18,230 bases of DNA, from positions 1 through 18,230 of the forward strand of contig JBLHXN010000064.1 in NCBI GenBank assembly GCA_047630355.1, written 5' to 3'. Shown in pieces: positions 1 to 6,273 of the stretch (its first letter is position 1; every line of letters begins with the position of its first letter). Source of the DNA: JANQUM01 sp047630355 (GTDB lineage Bacteria > Bacteroidota > Bacteroidia > Cytophagales > Spirosomataceae). The notes below the pieces were generated by a model. The model searched no databases. It saw nothing but the letters and a program-made list of their open reading frames with translations, and was not told the DNA's origin. The translations under genes and the position numbers were made by a program.

Positions 1-1252
1 ATTTCTTGGCGTTTCCGAGCGGCATTTTGTCGGTGCTATCGTAATAGTGAACTTCCATTCCCATGGCTTCGCCAATGACCGAAAGTTGCGTTCCGATGTG
101 ACCGTAGCCAATTAGGCCGAGCTTTTTCCCTCTAATTTCGTAGCTTCCGGTAGCTGATTTATCCCACTCCCCAGCGTGCATTTTAACGCTTTTCGGGAAG
201 ATCCCTCGGATAAGCATGATTATCTCGCCGATGGCAAGCTCTACCACTGACCGAGTGTTGCTGTACGGAGCGTTAAAAACGGCGATGCCTTTTTCGGTTG
301 CCGTTGCTAAGTCAATCTGGTTCGTTCCGATGCAGAATGCTCCGATGGCAATCAGGCGGTCGGCGTTATCCAAAACCTCTTTTGTTAGATTAGTTTTAGA
401 GCGAATTCCGACAATTGAAACGCCCTTGATTTTTTCGATAAGTTCTTCCTCGTCCAAAGCTCCTTTGTGAAACTCTACACTGAAACCTTCCCGCTCAAAT
501 GCTTCAACGGCGGCGGGGTGAACGTTCTCTAACAACAATATTTTTATTAAACTCTTTGGGTACGATTGTCCGCGGGGAAGTTGATTGTAGAACAAGAATT
601 CGTCTAACGAATTAATTACGAAATCAGCTTTGTCGGTTACTTTTTTGCGGCTCACGTTTTCGGTGAATGCGTAAAAACGATTTGCCAATCCGGCCTCTCT
701 AATTTGGTAATCTGTGAAGCCATCGCCGATTACGGAAACGTGTCCGCCCAAATTCATGGATTTGATGAGCATTACTTTTCCACCTTCTTTGGCAAGTACG
801 TTTTCCTCGTCAATTCCTGTAATATTATTATCATTATCAAAGGTGAACGTATTGGCGTAAACGTTCTCCGGTTTTATTCCTAATTCCGAAACAATCGGTA
901 CGATAAACTCTTTGAAGCCACCAGAAACGATGATGATGCTATCAGAGAATTTTTCCAGAAACTCTCTATTCCGTTCGAAGGAGTCCGTGATTTTTCCCGA
1001 CAAAAACTTTATGAGTTCGTCAATATGCGAGCGTTTGGCTTTCAATAAGTCAATTCGCTGACGAAGAGCATCGCCAAAAGCTATTTCGCCGTTCATGCCT
1101 CGCTCGGTCAGACTTCTTATTTTTGAAACAACTGACTCACGGTCGGGATGCTCCGCTAATGCAATATTTGCAAGTTCGTCCAGTCCCTCTACCTGGGTAA
1201 AAGTGCTGTCAAAATCAATAATGAAGTAGCGTTTTTCGGTAGTTTCGACCAC
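1..1252 (-). CDS. serA: HAD phosphatase / D-3-phosphoglycerate dehydrogenase fusion (3' end cut off by window)
   Basis: About 417 residues are visible. Residues ~9-220 form a SerB-like HAD phosphatase: motif I DFDST at 13-17 (nucleophile D13, acid D15), a serine/Gly-Gly motif II (VSGG, ~109-112), a lysine-containing stretch near 155-164 and motif IV GDGFTD at 176-181. From ~234 a D-isomer-specific 2-hydroxyacid dehydrogenase begins (KILLLENVHPAAVEAF), with the Rossmann motif GYGHIG at 382-387 followed by an acidic strand end (VHYYD). Family knowledge: SerA oxidises 3-phosphoglycerate and SerB dephosphorylates phosphoserine, the first and last steps of serine synthesis. I infer a cytosolic enzyme covering both non-adjacent steps; the SerC step is not here. 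No in-frame ATG lies upstream of the HAD domain, so the start is set at GTG 1252. The C-terminal half, including any ACT domain, lies outside the window. The HAD domain could instead act on another phosphate ester. Confidence 0.88.
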   Translation of the reverse strand, partial: MVETTEKRYFIIDFDSTFTQVEGLDELANIALAEHPDRESVVSKIRSLTERGMNGEIAFGDALRQRIDLLKAKRSHIDELIKFLSGKITDSFERNREFLEKFSDSIIIVSGGFKEFIVPIVSELGIKPENVYANTFTFDNDNNITGIDEENVLAKEGGKVMLIKSMNLGGHVSVIGDGFTDYQIREAGLANRFYAFTENVSRKKVTDKADFVINSLDEFLFYNQLPRGQSYPKSLIKILLLENVHPAAVEAFEREGFSVEFHKGALDEEELIEKIKGVSIVGIRSKTNLTKEVLDNADRLIAIGAFCIGTNQIDLATATEKGIAVFNAPYSNTRSVVELAIGEIIMLIRGIFPKSVKMHAGEWDKSATGSYEIRGKKLGLIGYGHIGTQLSVIGEAMGMEVHYYDSTDKMPLGNAKK

Positions 1253-1390
1253 GGTTGTTAAGGTATTATTATATAAAATGAGATGTAAAGTTACGCAAGA
1301 TTAAGGAGACGGAATAAGTGTTTTTTGGTGAATTTCGACCAAATTTAATCTACCTATGGAAAAATTACGGGGAATCTTTAGATTGTACAA

Positions 1391-1600
1391 TTACGGTACG
1401 GGGTCAAAGCCGCTATCTCCCCACGGGTGGCATTTGCGTAAACGGTTAACTGTGAGTTTGAAGCCTTTAAAAAATCCATGCTTTTGAAAAGCCTGCACCG
1501 AATATTCAGAACAGGTGGGCGTAAAACGACACGCCGGAGGAAACCACGGTGATAGTGCTGCTTGGTAAAGGCGTACGAGAAAAATTGCAAGATATTTCAT
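1391..1600 (-). CDS. yidD: YidD, membrane protein insertion efficiency factor
   Basis: This 69-residue protein matches the small YidD family over its whole length. It has an N-terminal amphipathic/hydrophobic stretch (MKYLAIFLVRLYQAALSP), the conserved block CRFTPTCSEY at 24-33 with its two cysteines, and the C-terminal block KCHPWGDSGFDPVP at 56-69. Family members sit at the inner face of the cytoplasmic membrane and help YidC/Sec insert proteins. In many bacteria the gene lies between rnpA and yidC; here it stands apart, downstream of a DUF2853 gene on the same strand with a probable terminator between them, so it may have its own promoter or depend on read-through. The overlapping 70-residue frame at 1378-1590 is a shadow. 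Length and motifs are normal. Confidence 0.93.
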   Translation of the reverse strand: MKYLAIFLVRLYQAALSPWFPPACRFTPTCSEYSVQAFQKHGFFKGFKLTVNRLRKCHPWGDSGFDPVP

Positions 1601-1613
1601 AAAATTCGATCCG

Positions 1614-1647
1614 TAAAAAAAGTAAAACCCCAGTCAGTAAACCGAGG
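1614..1647 (-). terminator. Probable rho-independent terminator after the DUF2853 gene
   Basis: Read on the minus strand, 1647-1628 folds into an 8 bp stem (CCTCGGTT / GACTGGGG, including three G-T wobbles) with a TACT loop. It is followed by TTTTACTTTTTTT down to 1614. It lies 30 bases after the DUF2853 stop and ends 13 bases before the yidD start. The wobbles make it moderate, so some read-through into yidD is possible. Confidence 0.55.
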
Positions 1648-1676
1648 CTTCGTTTCAAAAGGTTCAAGAAATATTG

Positions 1677-2015
1677 TTATGAATAAATGCTTTCTTTACC
1701 AAATTTCTTAGCGAGAAGTGCGTAAACAACCGCTCTGTGTTTGTTACGGTTGCTGCTTCCCATTTTTTCCATAACTTCAGTGATGGCTGAGTCTAATTCT
1801 GGGCTGTCTGCAAGACCCAGTTTCTTCATTAGGTAGTTGGTTTTTACACGATCAAGTTCGGACTTATCTGAGCCGGAAACTTTTGAAGAATCTGCGTTGT
1901 AAATAGACGGACCAAGACCTTTGGCAACCTTAGTTAACAGGTCATCACTGATGTCCAGTCCAAGGTTGGATACCTGAGTTTTGTAGTTGACCATTGCTTC
2001 TGCGAATTTGCTCAT
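1677..2015 (-). CDS. DUF2853 family protein
   Basis: The 112-residue product closely resembles DUF2853 proteins, which are short, soluble, mostly helical and of unknown function. The typical parts are present in order: MSKFAEAMVNYKTQ at the N-terminus, DDLLTKVAKGLGPSIYNADSS around 25-45, SDKSELDRVKTNYLMKKLGL around 50-69, and the highly conserved C-terminal MEKMGSSNRNKHRAVVYALLAKKFGKE. There is no signal peptide or membrane segment, so it is probably cytosolic. It has an identifiable promoter upstream (2057-2088) with an inverted repeat around the -7 element, and a hairpin terminator downstream, so it looks monocistronic and possibly regulated. No function can be assigned from sequence. Confidence 0.9.
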   Translation of the reverse strand: MSKFAEAMVNYKTQVSNLGLDISDDLLTKVAKGLGPSIYNADSSKVSGSDKSELDRVKTNYLMKKLGLADSPELDSAITEVMEKMGSSNRNKHRAVVYALLAKKFGKESIYS

Positions 2016-2047
2016 AAATAAATGGGTTTAGATTGATTGTAATTGTT

Positions 2048-2081
2048 TGTACTCTACAATAATAAATATTTTGAGAGTACA
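2048..2081. promoter_or_regulatory. Inverted repeat TGTACTCT-N18-AGAGTACA at the DUF2853 promoter
   Basis: Perfect 8 bp arms at 2048-2055 and 2074-2081 are separated by 18 bases. On the minus strand one arm lies in the promoter spacer just after the -33 box, and the other directly follows the -7 element at the expected transcription start. That placement is typical of an operator for a dimeric repressor with two half-sites. The regulator is unknown, and with 8 bp arms in A/T-rich DNA a chance match is not excluded. Confidence 0.45.
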
Positions 2082-2088
2082 TTCAAAA
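2057..2088 (-). promoter_or_regulatory. Bacteroidota-type promoter for the DUF2853 gene
   Basis: On the minus strand a TTTTG box (2088-2084) is followed by a 19-base spacer and TATTATTG (2064-2057), one mismatch from TAnnTTTG. The predicted start near 2050 leaves a leader of about 35 bases before the ATG at 2015. Confidence 0.55.
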
Positions 2089-2165
2089 TCATTTTGATTA
2101 TATGGTTTTGATTTTCAACACTTTATAGACGAGGATTTACATGAAAAGTCACTCTCTTTTGAAGA

Positions 2166-3011
2166 TTATTTCACATTACTCTCGTATTTAGTGATTATTC
2201 CGAAGTTATAGTGAACTACTATTCCCAATCTAAACATAAGTGGTTTTATTTTTTGAACTGCCAGATTTGTGGGGTTATTATTTACCCGATATGACACTTC
2301 GGTCTGATAAGGACGTTTGAAGCTACTAATCAACTTGGCATACGTTCCAATCTCCAAACCCTCGGCTAATTTGCCCCGAAGTTCCACCGAAAACTCCGCC
2401 ATAACGGGAGTGGCCGCGAAGGAAGTTACCTCGGCAAGACGAATAGTATCTGGTACGGTGGTTGCACTAAAACTTCTTAAAAAAGCTTCGGTAGAATTAG
2501 ACACCTCGGCGGCTTTCCCGTTTGTATTTAGGAGAATTGCTCCGCCAATAAATAATCTTGTACTGCGGGTTATGCGATCAACTACCCAAACGTTTCGCTG
2601 AAAACGAATGGGAATACTATTCAGCGTAAATGTTTCACTTATTGGAATACTAATTGAACCCAAATCAAACAAACTACTTAGTTGATACGGAGTCTTTGTG
2701 TAACCTATATCAATCATCCAAAGATCGCGGTAGTTATAGCCCACGCTTAGTCCCCAATTAATGTTTACTTGATTCTCTACGAGTAATTTTTTCTTAAAAT
2801 CATTGGTCAGGCTGCTGTTCTGGAAGAGCGTCCCGCCTTCACCCCGAAAGTAAAACTTAGTGAGTATTGGTTGTATGTTCGGGAATGTTTTTACTCCTTT
2901 TTCGGTGCGTTCTTTGGGTAATTGATAGTAAGGGTCGGTTTGAGCAAACGATGTTAGTGCGAGCAGGAGCGTGGCCGCTGTAAGTGCAATAAAGAAAAGT
3001 AAAATTCTCAT
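2166..3011 (-). CDS. Exported outer-membrane beta-barrel-like protein, unknown function
   Basis: A 281-residue protein that I do not recognise as a named family. Residues 1-23 form a clear signal peptide (MRILLFFIAL... ending SFA before Q24). The mature part is rich in alternating polar/hydrophobic and aromatic stretches, such as WGLSVGYNYRDLWMIDIGYTKT and LRGKLAEGLEIGTYAKLISSF. It ends with a strand-like LGIVVHYNFGI, as expected for an outer-membrane beta barrel of the PorT/OmpW type found in Bacteroidota, but no diagnostic motif is visible. There is no lipobox cysteine and no helical membrane segment after the signal. The gene starts 75 bases after the fpg stop on the same strand; no convincing promoter was found in between, so it may be co-transcribed with fpg or have a weak promoter of its own. 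The barrel assignment is inferred from pattern only. Confidence 0.7.
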   Translation of the reverse strand: MRILLFFIALTAATLLLALTSFAQTDPYYQLPKERTEKGVKTFPNIQPILTKFYFRGEGGTLFQNSSLTNDFKKKLLVENQVNINWGLSVGYNYRDLWMIDIGYTKTPYQLSSLFDLGSISIPISETFTLNSIPIRFQRNVWVVDRITRSTRLFIGGAILLNTNGKAAEVSNSTEAFLRSFSATTVPDTIRLAEVTSFAATPVMAEFSVELRGKLAEGLEIGTYAKLISSFKRPYQTEVSYRVNNNPTNLAVQKIKPLMFRLGIVVHYNFGIITKYESNVK

Positions 3012-3086
3012 GATAACTTTTCGACTTTAGGTTATTAATCTCGACGGCAATATTGATGTTCCGTCAAAATACTGTTCTTCGCAAAA

Positions 3087-3884
3087 TTACGACTGACAGC
3101 TCCGACAAAAGTACGTAGTTCGTCCGCCAACCTTTTCTACCTTTAGCTCTTTTCCGCAACTCGGACAGTTGGTGTCGTACTCAGGTTTCCCCCAACCACG
3201 GGCGTGAATCAGATACGTATCTGGGAAATGTACGTAATTAGCTTCTTTTTCGATGGCTAATTTAACCACATTTTGCATAGCATTGAAAATAAGCTGTATT
3301 CTGGCGTCAGATAAAGTATCAGATTTAGTTGCGGGATGTACTTTTGCCTGAAACAATACTTCGTCCACTATCCAGTTTCCGATACCCGCCACAACCGACT
3401 GATCGAGCAAAACACTCTTAATAACTGATTTACGTTTATTTAGCTGTCTTTTGAATTCCGCAAACGTAATATCCATCACGTCGGCGTTGACTTTTTTCTT
3501 TTTCAGGAATGCTTCAGCATCGTGGACAACGCTCAGTCGCTCAAATTTACGGGGACATATGAAGCCCAGTTTAAACCCCGAGTCAAAATAAAATACAATT
3601 CGGGCGTGTTTGGGTCGGTCGGTATCGTCGCGGTAATAATGGACATCCCCACTCATTCCGAAGTGCATGTATAGCCACTCACCGTTATCGAGTTTCAAAA
3701 AAAGATTTTTACCAACACGTTTGCTCCCAACCACCTGTCGGTTTTTGATGCCTGACACAAACTCATCTAACGGAATAAGCAATAGCTTTTTCGGGTCGTC
3801 CACTTCAAAGTTCGTAATGGTTTGGTGGAAGATCGTTCCTTCTAAATATCGGCGGTAGGTCTCTACTTCTGGTAATTCGGGCAT
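3087..3884 (-). CDS. mutM: Fpg/Nei family DNA glycosylase (formamidopyrimidine-DNA glycosylase type)
   Basis: A 265-residue base-excision repair enzyme of the Fpg/Nei family, which removes oxidised purines such as 8-oxoguanine and nicks the abasic site. The start is fixed at 3884 because the catalytic N-terminus MPELPEVETYRR (P2 and E3 after Met removal) must be terminal; the frame runs open 41 codons further up, but that part is leader. Other conserved parts are K59 in VGKN, MHFGMSGD at 73-80, the helix-two-turn-helix motif AGIGNWIVDEVLF at 166-178, and a C-terminal zinc finger with C240, C243, C260 and C263 enclosing GRTTYF. The tryptophan in GNWIVDE, where classical bacterial MutM has GNIYVDE, recalls plant/fungal Fpg proteins and some Nei-like enzymes, so substrate preference is uncertain. 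It is divergent from a small membrane protein gene. Confidence 0.9.
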   Translation of the reverse strand: MPELPEVETYRRYLEGTIFHQTITNFEVDDPKKLLLIPLDEFVSGIKNRQVVGSKRVGKNLFLKLDNGEWLYMHFGMSGDVHYYRDDTDRPKHARIVFYFDSGFKLGFICPRKFERLSVVHDAEAFLKKKKVNADVMDITFAEFKRQLNKRKSVIKSVLLDQSVVAGIGNWIVDEVLFQAKVHPATKSDTLSDARIQLIFNAMQNVVKLAIEKEANYVHFPDTYLIHARGWGKPEYDTNCPSCGKELKVEKVGGRTTYFCRSCQS

Positions 3885-3921
3885 ATAAACGGGTGTATCT
3901 TGTTTATTTTTACAACTACCG

Positions 3922-3952
3922 TTGGGTTGAAAGGTTTTGTTTTTTACTTTTG
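3922..3952 (+). promoter_or_regulatory. Bacteroidota-type promoter for the small membrane protein gene
   Basis: TTG at 3922-3924, a 20-base spacer and TACTTTTG at 3945-3952 match the TTG-N19-21-TAnnTTTG pattern exactly. The predicted start near 3958 gives a leader of about 34 bases to the ATG at 3992, which supports that start over the earlier in-frame ATG at 3893 lying upstream of this promoter. Confidence 0.7.
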
Positions 3953-3991
3953 TGTCAAACAAATAGAAAAACTCTAAACACATACTATAGA

Positions 3992-4168
3992 ATGACGAAC
4001 GAATCATTAAAATCTGTACCTGCTTGGTTAATGCTCTTTGTCTTTGTTTTGATTGAAGCTTCTCTTTGGATTTTTGGCGACTTGTTTACTTTTTTGGTAG
4101 GCACATTTGTAACCATTTTGGTTTTTGCCAACGGTTATGACAGTACCCACAAAGACGGAGCTCATTAA
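3992..4168 (+). CDS. Small membrane protein, unknown function
   Basis: A 58-residue protein. Residues 11-28 (AWLMLFVFVLIEASLWIF) and 31-46 (LFTFLVGTFVTILVFA) are strongly hydrophobic and separated by a short GD turn, suggesting a two-helix hairpin or one long membrane segment. The tails are hydrophilic, the C-terminal one ending YDSTHKDGAH. I recognise no family. The ATG at 3992 is preferred to the frame-extended ATG at 3893 because the promoter lies between them and the extra N-terminus has no protein-like character. A good promoter precedes it and a strong hairpin terminator starts 30 bases after its stop, so it forms its own transcription unit, divergent from the DNA glycosylase gene. That supports a real gene; its role is open. 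Confidence 0.65.
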   Translation: MTNESLKSVPAWLMLFVFVLIEASLWIFGDLFTFLVGTFVTILVFANGYDSTHKDGAH

Positions 4169-4197
4169 TTGACTTTACCACATTATTTAATACACTG

Positions 4198-4231
4198 ATT
4201 CTTCTCTAACCCGGGAAGAATTTTTGGTTTT
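4198..4231 (+). terminator. Rho-independent terminator after the small membrane protein gene
   Basis: ATTCTTCTC (4198-4206) pairs with GGGAAGAAT (4213-4221), nine base pairs with one G-T wobble around a six-base loop. The run TTTTTGGTTTT follows on the plus strand. Position, stem and T-tract are all as expected. Confidence 0.8.
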
Positions 4232-4409
4232 AGAGTATTTCGTAAGAAGCGATAGCCCAAACATTTAAAATCGAATTGGCAAATGCATTTCTCTTTGCCG
4301 AGAACAGTATTTGTACATAACCTACTGATGCACAGATTGGAAGCCGTTTGCGTAGGAAGGTATTTCGGAAGAGAATTAGAATCGAAACGTCGTCGTTGCG
4401 GGGGATAAA
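4232..4409. other. Intergenic stretch with no supported feature
   Basis: Between the two facing terminators no reading frame has protein-like composition or a recognisable motif. A T-loop-like match on the minus strand near 4370-4385 lacks a pairing stem, so it is not a tRNA. The block could be relic DNA or an unrecognised RNA; I see nothing that decides. Confidence 0.4.
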
Positions 4410-4439
4410 CAAAAAAATCTCTGTCTTTTCAGACAGAGA
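4410..4439 (-). terminator. Rho-independent terminator after the small basic protein gene
   Basis: The perfect nine-base arms TCTCTGTCT (4418-4426) and AGACAGAGA (4431-4439) enclose a four-base loop. On the minus strand the stem is followed by an uninterrupted T-run (A's at 4411-4417 on plus). It lies 27 bases beyond the stop at 4467. Confidence 0.88.
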
Positions 4440-4466
4440 ACCTCTTCATGCTTTGAGAAAAAGCAA

Positions 4467-4610
4467 TTACTTGTTGAATTCAGCCTTAAGCTCTTCGATG
4501 TCAACTTTTCTGATAATTGGTTTTTCGTTCAGACGTCTAATCTCAGCAATTCTGTTGTTTGCTACTGTACGATTTACGCGTGATTTTCTTTTTAATCTTG
4601 TTACTGCCAT
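4467..4610 (-). CDS. Small, very basic conserved-looking protein, unknown function
   Basis: A 47-residue protein beginning MAVTRLKRKSRVNRTVANNR and ending VDIEELKAEFNK. The first half is dense in lysine and arginine, like a ribosomal or nucleic-acid-binding tail; the second half contains KPIIRKVDIEELKAEF, which looks like a short strand followed by a helix. I cannot name a family; small basic proteins of this look occur in Bacteroidota genomes, so ribosome or RNA association is a guess. The ATG at 4610 is chosen over the longer frame from 4661 because a textbook promoter lies at 4659-4689, putting the predicted transcript start downstream of the earlier ATG. The perfect promoter and terminator give a self-contained unit of about 240 bases, typical of a highly expressed small gene. 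It is divergent from hisS. Confidence 0.78.
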   Translation of the reverse strand: MAVTRLKRKSRVNRTVANNRIAEIRRLNEKPIIRKVDIEELKAEFNK

Positions 4611-4658
4611 TATTATATTAATTAATGCTGTGAATACTTTTTCCTTAAAAACGAGGGA

Positions 4659-4689
4659 CAAATGTAAGAATTGTTTCCCCGCATATCAA
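4659..4689 (-). promoter_or_regulatory. Consensus promoter for the small basic protein gene
   Basis: On the minus strand TTG (4689-4687), a 20-base spacer and TACATTTG (4666-4659) match the Bacteroidota promoter pattern exactly. The predicted start near 4652 leaves a leader of about 40 A/T-rich bases to the ATG at 4610. Confidence 0.8.
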
Positions 4690-4710
4690 GTATTTGCCGT
4701 CAATAAGTCG

Positions 4711-4718
4711 TAATTTTG
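4711..4718 (+). promoter_or_regulatory. Candidate -7 element for hisS
   Basis: TAATTTTG fits TAnnTTTG, but the nearest upstream TTTG (4693-4696) is only 14 bases away, shorter than the usual 19-21. If used, the hisS leader would be about 90 bases and contain the heptamer-phased repeat at 4748-4806. Confidence 0.35.
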
Positions 4719-4747
4719 TGGTTTTTAACGTTATGTGCTTTAGGTAA

Positions 4748-4806
4748 TAAGCTTTATGCTTTTCGGAGTTTGCAGCTTACAGCGTAAAGCATACGGCACA
4801 CAGCTA
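4748..4806 (+). repeat. Degenerate heptamer-phased repeat in the hisS leader
   Basis: The triplet AGC (or GGC) recurs exactly every seven bases at 4774, 4781, 4788, 4795 and 4802, with units such as AGCTTAC, AGCGTAA and AGCATAC. A similar phase occurs at 4750 and 4757. Within the block TATGCTTT (4755-4762) is complementary to AAAGCATA (4786-4793), so the RNA could form a hairpin. It ends about eight bases before the hisS ATG. Confidence 0.5.
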
Positions 4807-4814
4807 CAAAGAAA

Positions 4815-6182
4815 ATGTCAAAACCTTCACTGCCACGTGGCGTCCGGGACTTCGGGCCCGACGTAATGATAAAACGTAATTTCATCATAAATACTGTTCG
4901 TTCGGTATTTGAGAAATTCGGATTTGCCCCGATAGAAACTCCGACGATGGAAAACCTCTCAGTATTGACCGGAAAGTACGGTGATGAAGGCGATCAACTT
5001 CTCTTTAAAGTATTGAACTCCGGTGATTTTCTGAAAAAAGCCACACCGCATGATTTTGAATCGGGGGCGAAGGCCATGTTACCCAAAGTAGCCGAAAAAG
5101 GACTTCGTTATGACCTGACCGTACCATTTGCCCGTTTCGTGGTCATGAACCGTCATGATTTACCAATGCCGTTCAAGCGTTATCAGATTCAACCCGTTTG
5201 GCGAGCTGACCGACCACAGCGTGGACGTTACCGTGAATTTTATCAGTGCGATGCTGACGTTGTGGGAACAAATTCCCTGATTTGTGAGGCTGAAATTGTG
5301 CTGATGCTCAACGAAATTTTTGCGGGTCTGAATATTCAAAACTTCACGATAAAAATTAACAATCGGAAAATCCTGACCGGGATTGCCGAAATTATTGGTG
5401 CCGCCGGACGCGAAAGCGAATTGTGCGTAGCCATCGACAAACTTGATAAGATTGGCCAGGAGAAAGTTGAGGAAGAACTTCAGACCCGTGGCTTTTCTTC
5501 GGAAAATATAAGTAATCTGCAACCACTTTTTACAAATAAAACCTTTGGTTCAGAGCGTTTTGAATGGCTTACCGAATGGCTCTCTGGTTCTGAAATTGGC
5601 ACAAGAGGTGTAGAAGAACTGAAAGAAGTTTGGTCAATGGTAAAGGCTTTTGGTCTGGAAAATGCCAACATAGAATTAGATGCAACGTTAGCCCGCGGTC
5701 TGAGCTATTACACCGGAGCTATTTTTGAAGTAAAAGCAAACGATGTGCAAATTGGTAGTATTTCTGGTGGCGGCCGTTACGATGACTTGACGGGCACATT
5801 TGGCGTGAAAGACTTATCAGGAGTGGGGATTTCGTTAGGTATTGATCGGATTTTTGACGTGATGGAAGAACTGGAGTCATTTCCCGAAAATCAGCAAATT
5901 ACCACGCAAATATTAATTGTGAACTTTGACGAAACTACGCAAAAAGCGTGTCTGCCAGTTTTGAAAAAAATACGGGACGAGGGTATCAATGCTGAGCTTT
6001 ATCCTGATTTTGCGAAGATGAAAAAGCAGTTTGATTTCGCCAATAAAAAGAATATCCCCTACGTTTTGATTATCGGTTCGGAGGAGTTGAATGCCGGGAA
6101 GTTTACCTTAAAAAATATGGCAACGGGTGAGCAGCAGGAATATAATTTTGAAGAAATTATTGACAAGATTTTAAAGGGCTGA
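4815..6182 (+). CDS. hisS: Histidine--tRNA ligase
   Basis: A 455-residue class II aminoacyl-tRNA synthetase that charges tRNA-His with histidine in the cytosol. Visible family marks: N-terminal PRGVRDFGPD (7-16), motif 1 around 31-47, motif 2 RYQIQPVWRADRPQRGRYREFYQ at 122-144 with its catalytic arginines, the histidine-specific ARGLSYYTG at 293-301, SGGGRYDDL at 317-325, and motif 3 GVGISLGIDRIF at 336-347. The anticodon-binding domain occupies about 365-455, including ILIVNF and IPYVLIIGSEE. Length is within the usual range. The ATG at 4815 follows an A-rich leader without a Shine-Dalgarno box, normal for this phylum. It is divergent from the small basic protein gene and followed by kup on the same strand after 91 bases that hold a new -7 element, so kup is probably transcribed separately. 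Confidence 0.97.
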   Translation: MSKPSLPRGVRDFGPDVMIKRNFIINTVRSVFEKFGFAPIETPTMENLSVLTGKYGDEGDQLLFKVLNSGDFLKKATPHDFESGAKAMLPKVAEKGLRYDLTVPFARFVVMNRHDLPMPFKRYQIQPVWRADRPQRGRYREFYQCDADVVGTNSLICEAEIVLMLNEIFAGLNIQNFTIKINNRKILTGIAEIIGAAGRESELCVAIDKLDKIGQEKVEEELQTRGFSSENISNLQPLFTNKTFGSERFEWLTEWLSGSEIGTRGVEELKEVWSMVKAFGLENANIELDATLARGLSYYTGAIFEVKANDVQIGSISGGGRYDDLTGTFGVKDLSGVGISLGIDRIFDVMEELESFPENQQITTQILIVNFDETTQKACLPVLKKIRDEGINAELYPDFAKMKKQFDFANKKNIPYVLIIGSEELNAGKFTLKNMATGEQQEYNFEEIIDKILKG

Positions 6183-6246
6183 TATTCAGTAATTTATGCT
6201 TTTCCTTGTGCGAAAAAAAATCGGTGAGAATTGTGGTTAATTCTAC

Positions 6247-6254
6247 TACATTTG
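6247..6254 (+). promoter_or_regulatory. -7 element for the kup transcription unit
   Basis: TACATTTG matches TAnnTTTG and lies 19 bases before the TTG start codon of kup. The nearest TTG upstream (6231-6233) is 13 bases away, so the -33 part is poor. The predicted transcript start near 6260 supports the TTG at 6274 as the first usable codon. Confidence 0.5.
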
Positions 6255-6273
6255 CGAGATTAATTTAGCACTA

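Noticed and set aside
4340..4410. tRNA-like T-loop match (TTCGATT) on the minus strand
   Set aside because: The flanking bases do not pair into a T-stem, and no acceptor, D or anticodon arms could be found.
4348..4713. 121-codon open frame on plus across the small basic protein region
   Set aside because: It runs antisense through a terminator, a well-supported small gene and its promoter, and its composition is not protein-like.
4711..4814. T-box or other tRNA-sensing leader before hisS
   Set aside because: T-boxes are essentially a Gram-positive device, and no T-box sequence or specifier/antiterminator layout is present; only a heptamer repeat and a simple hairpin are seen.
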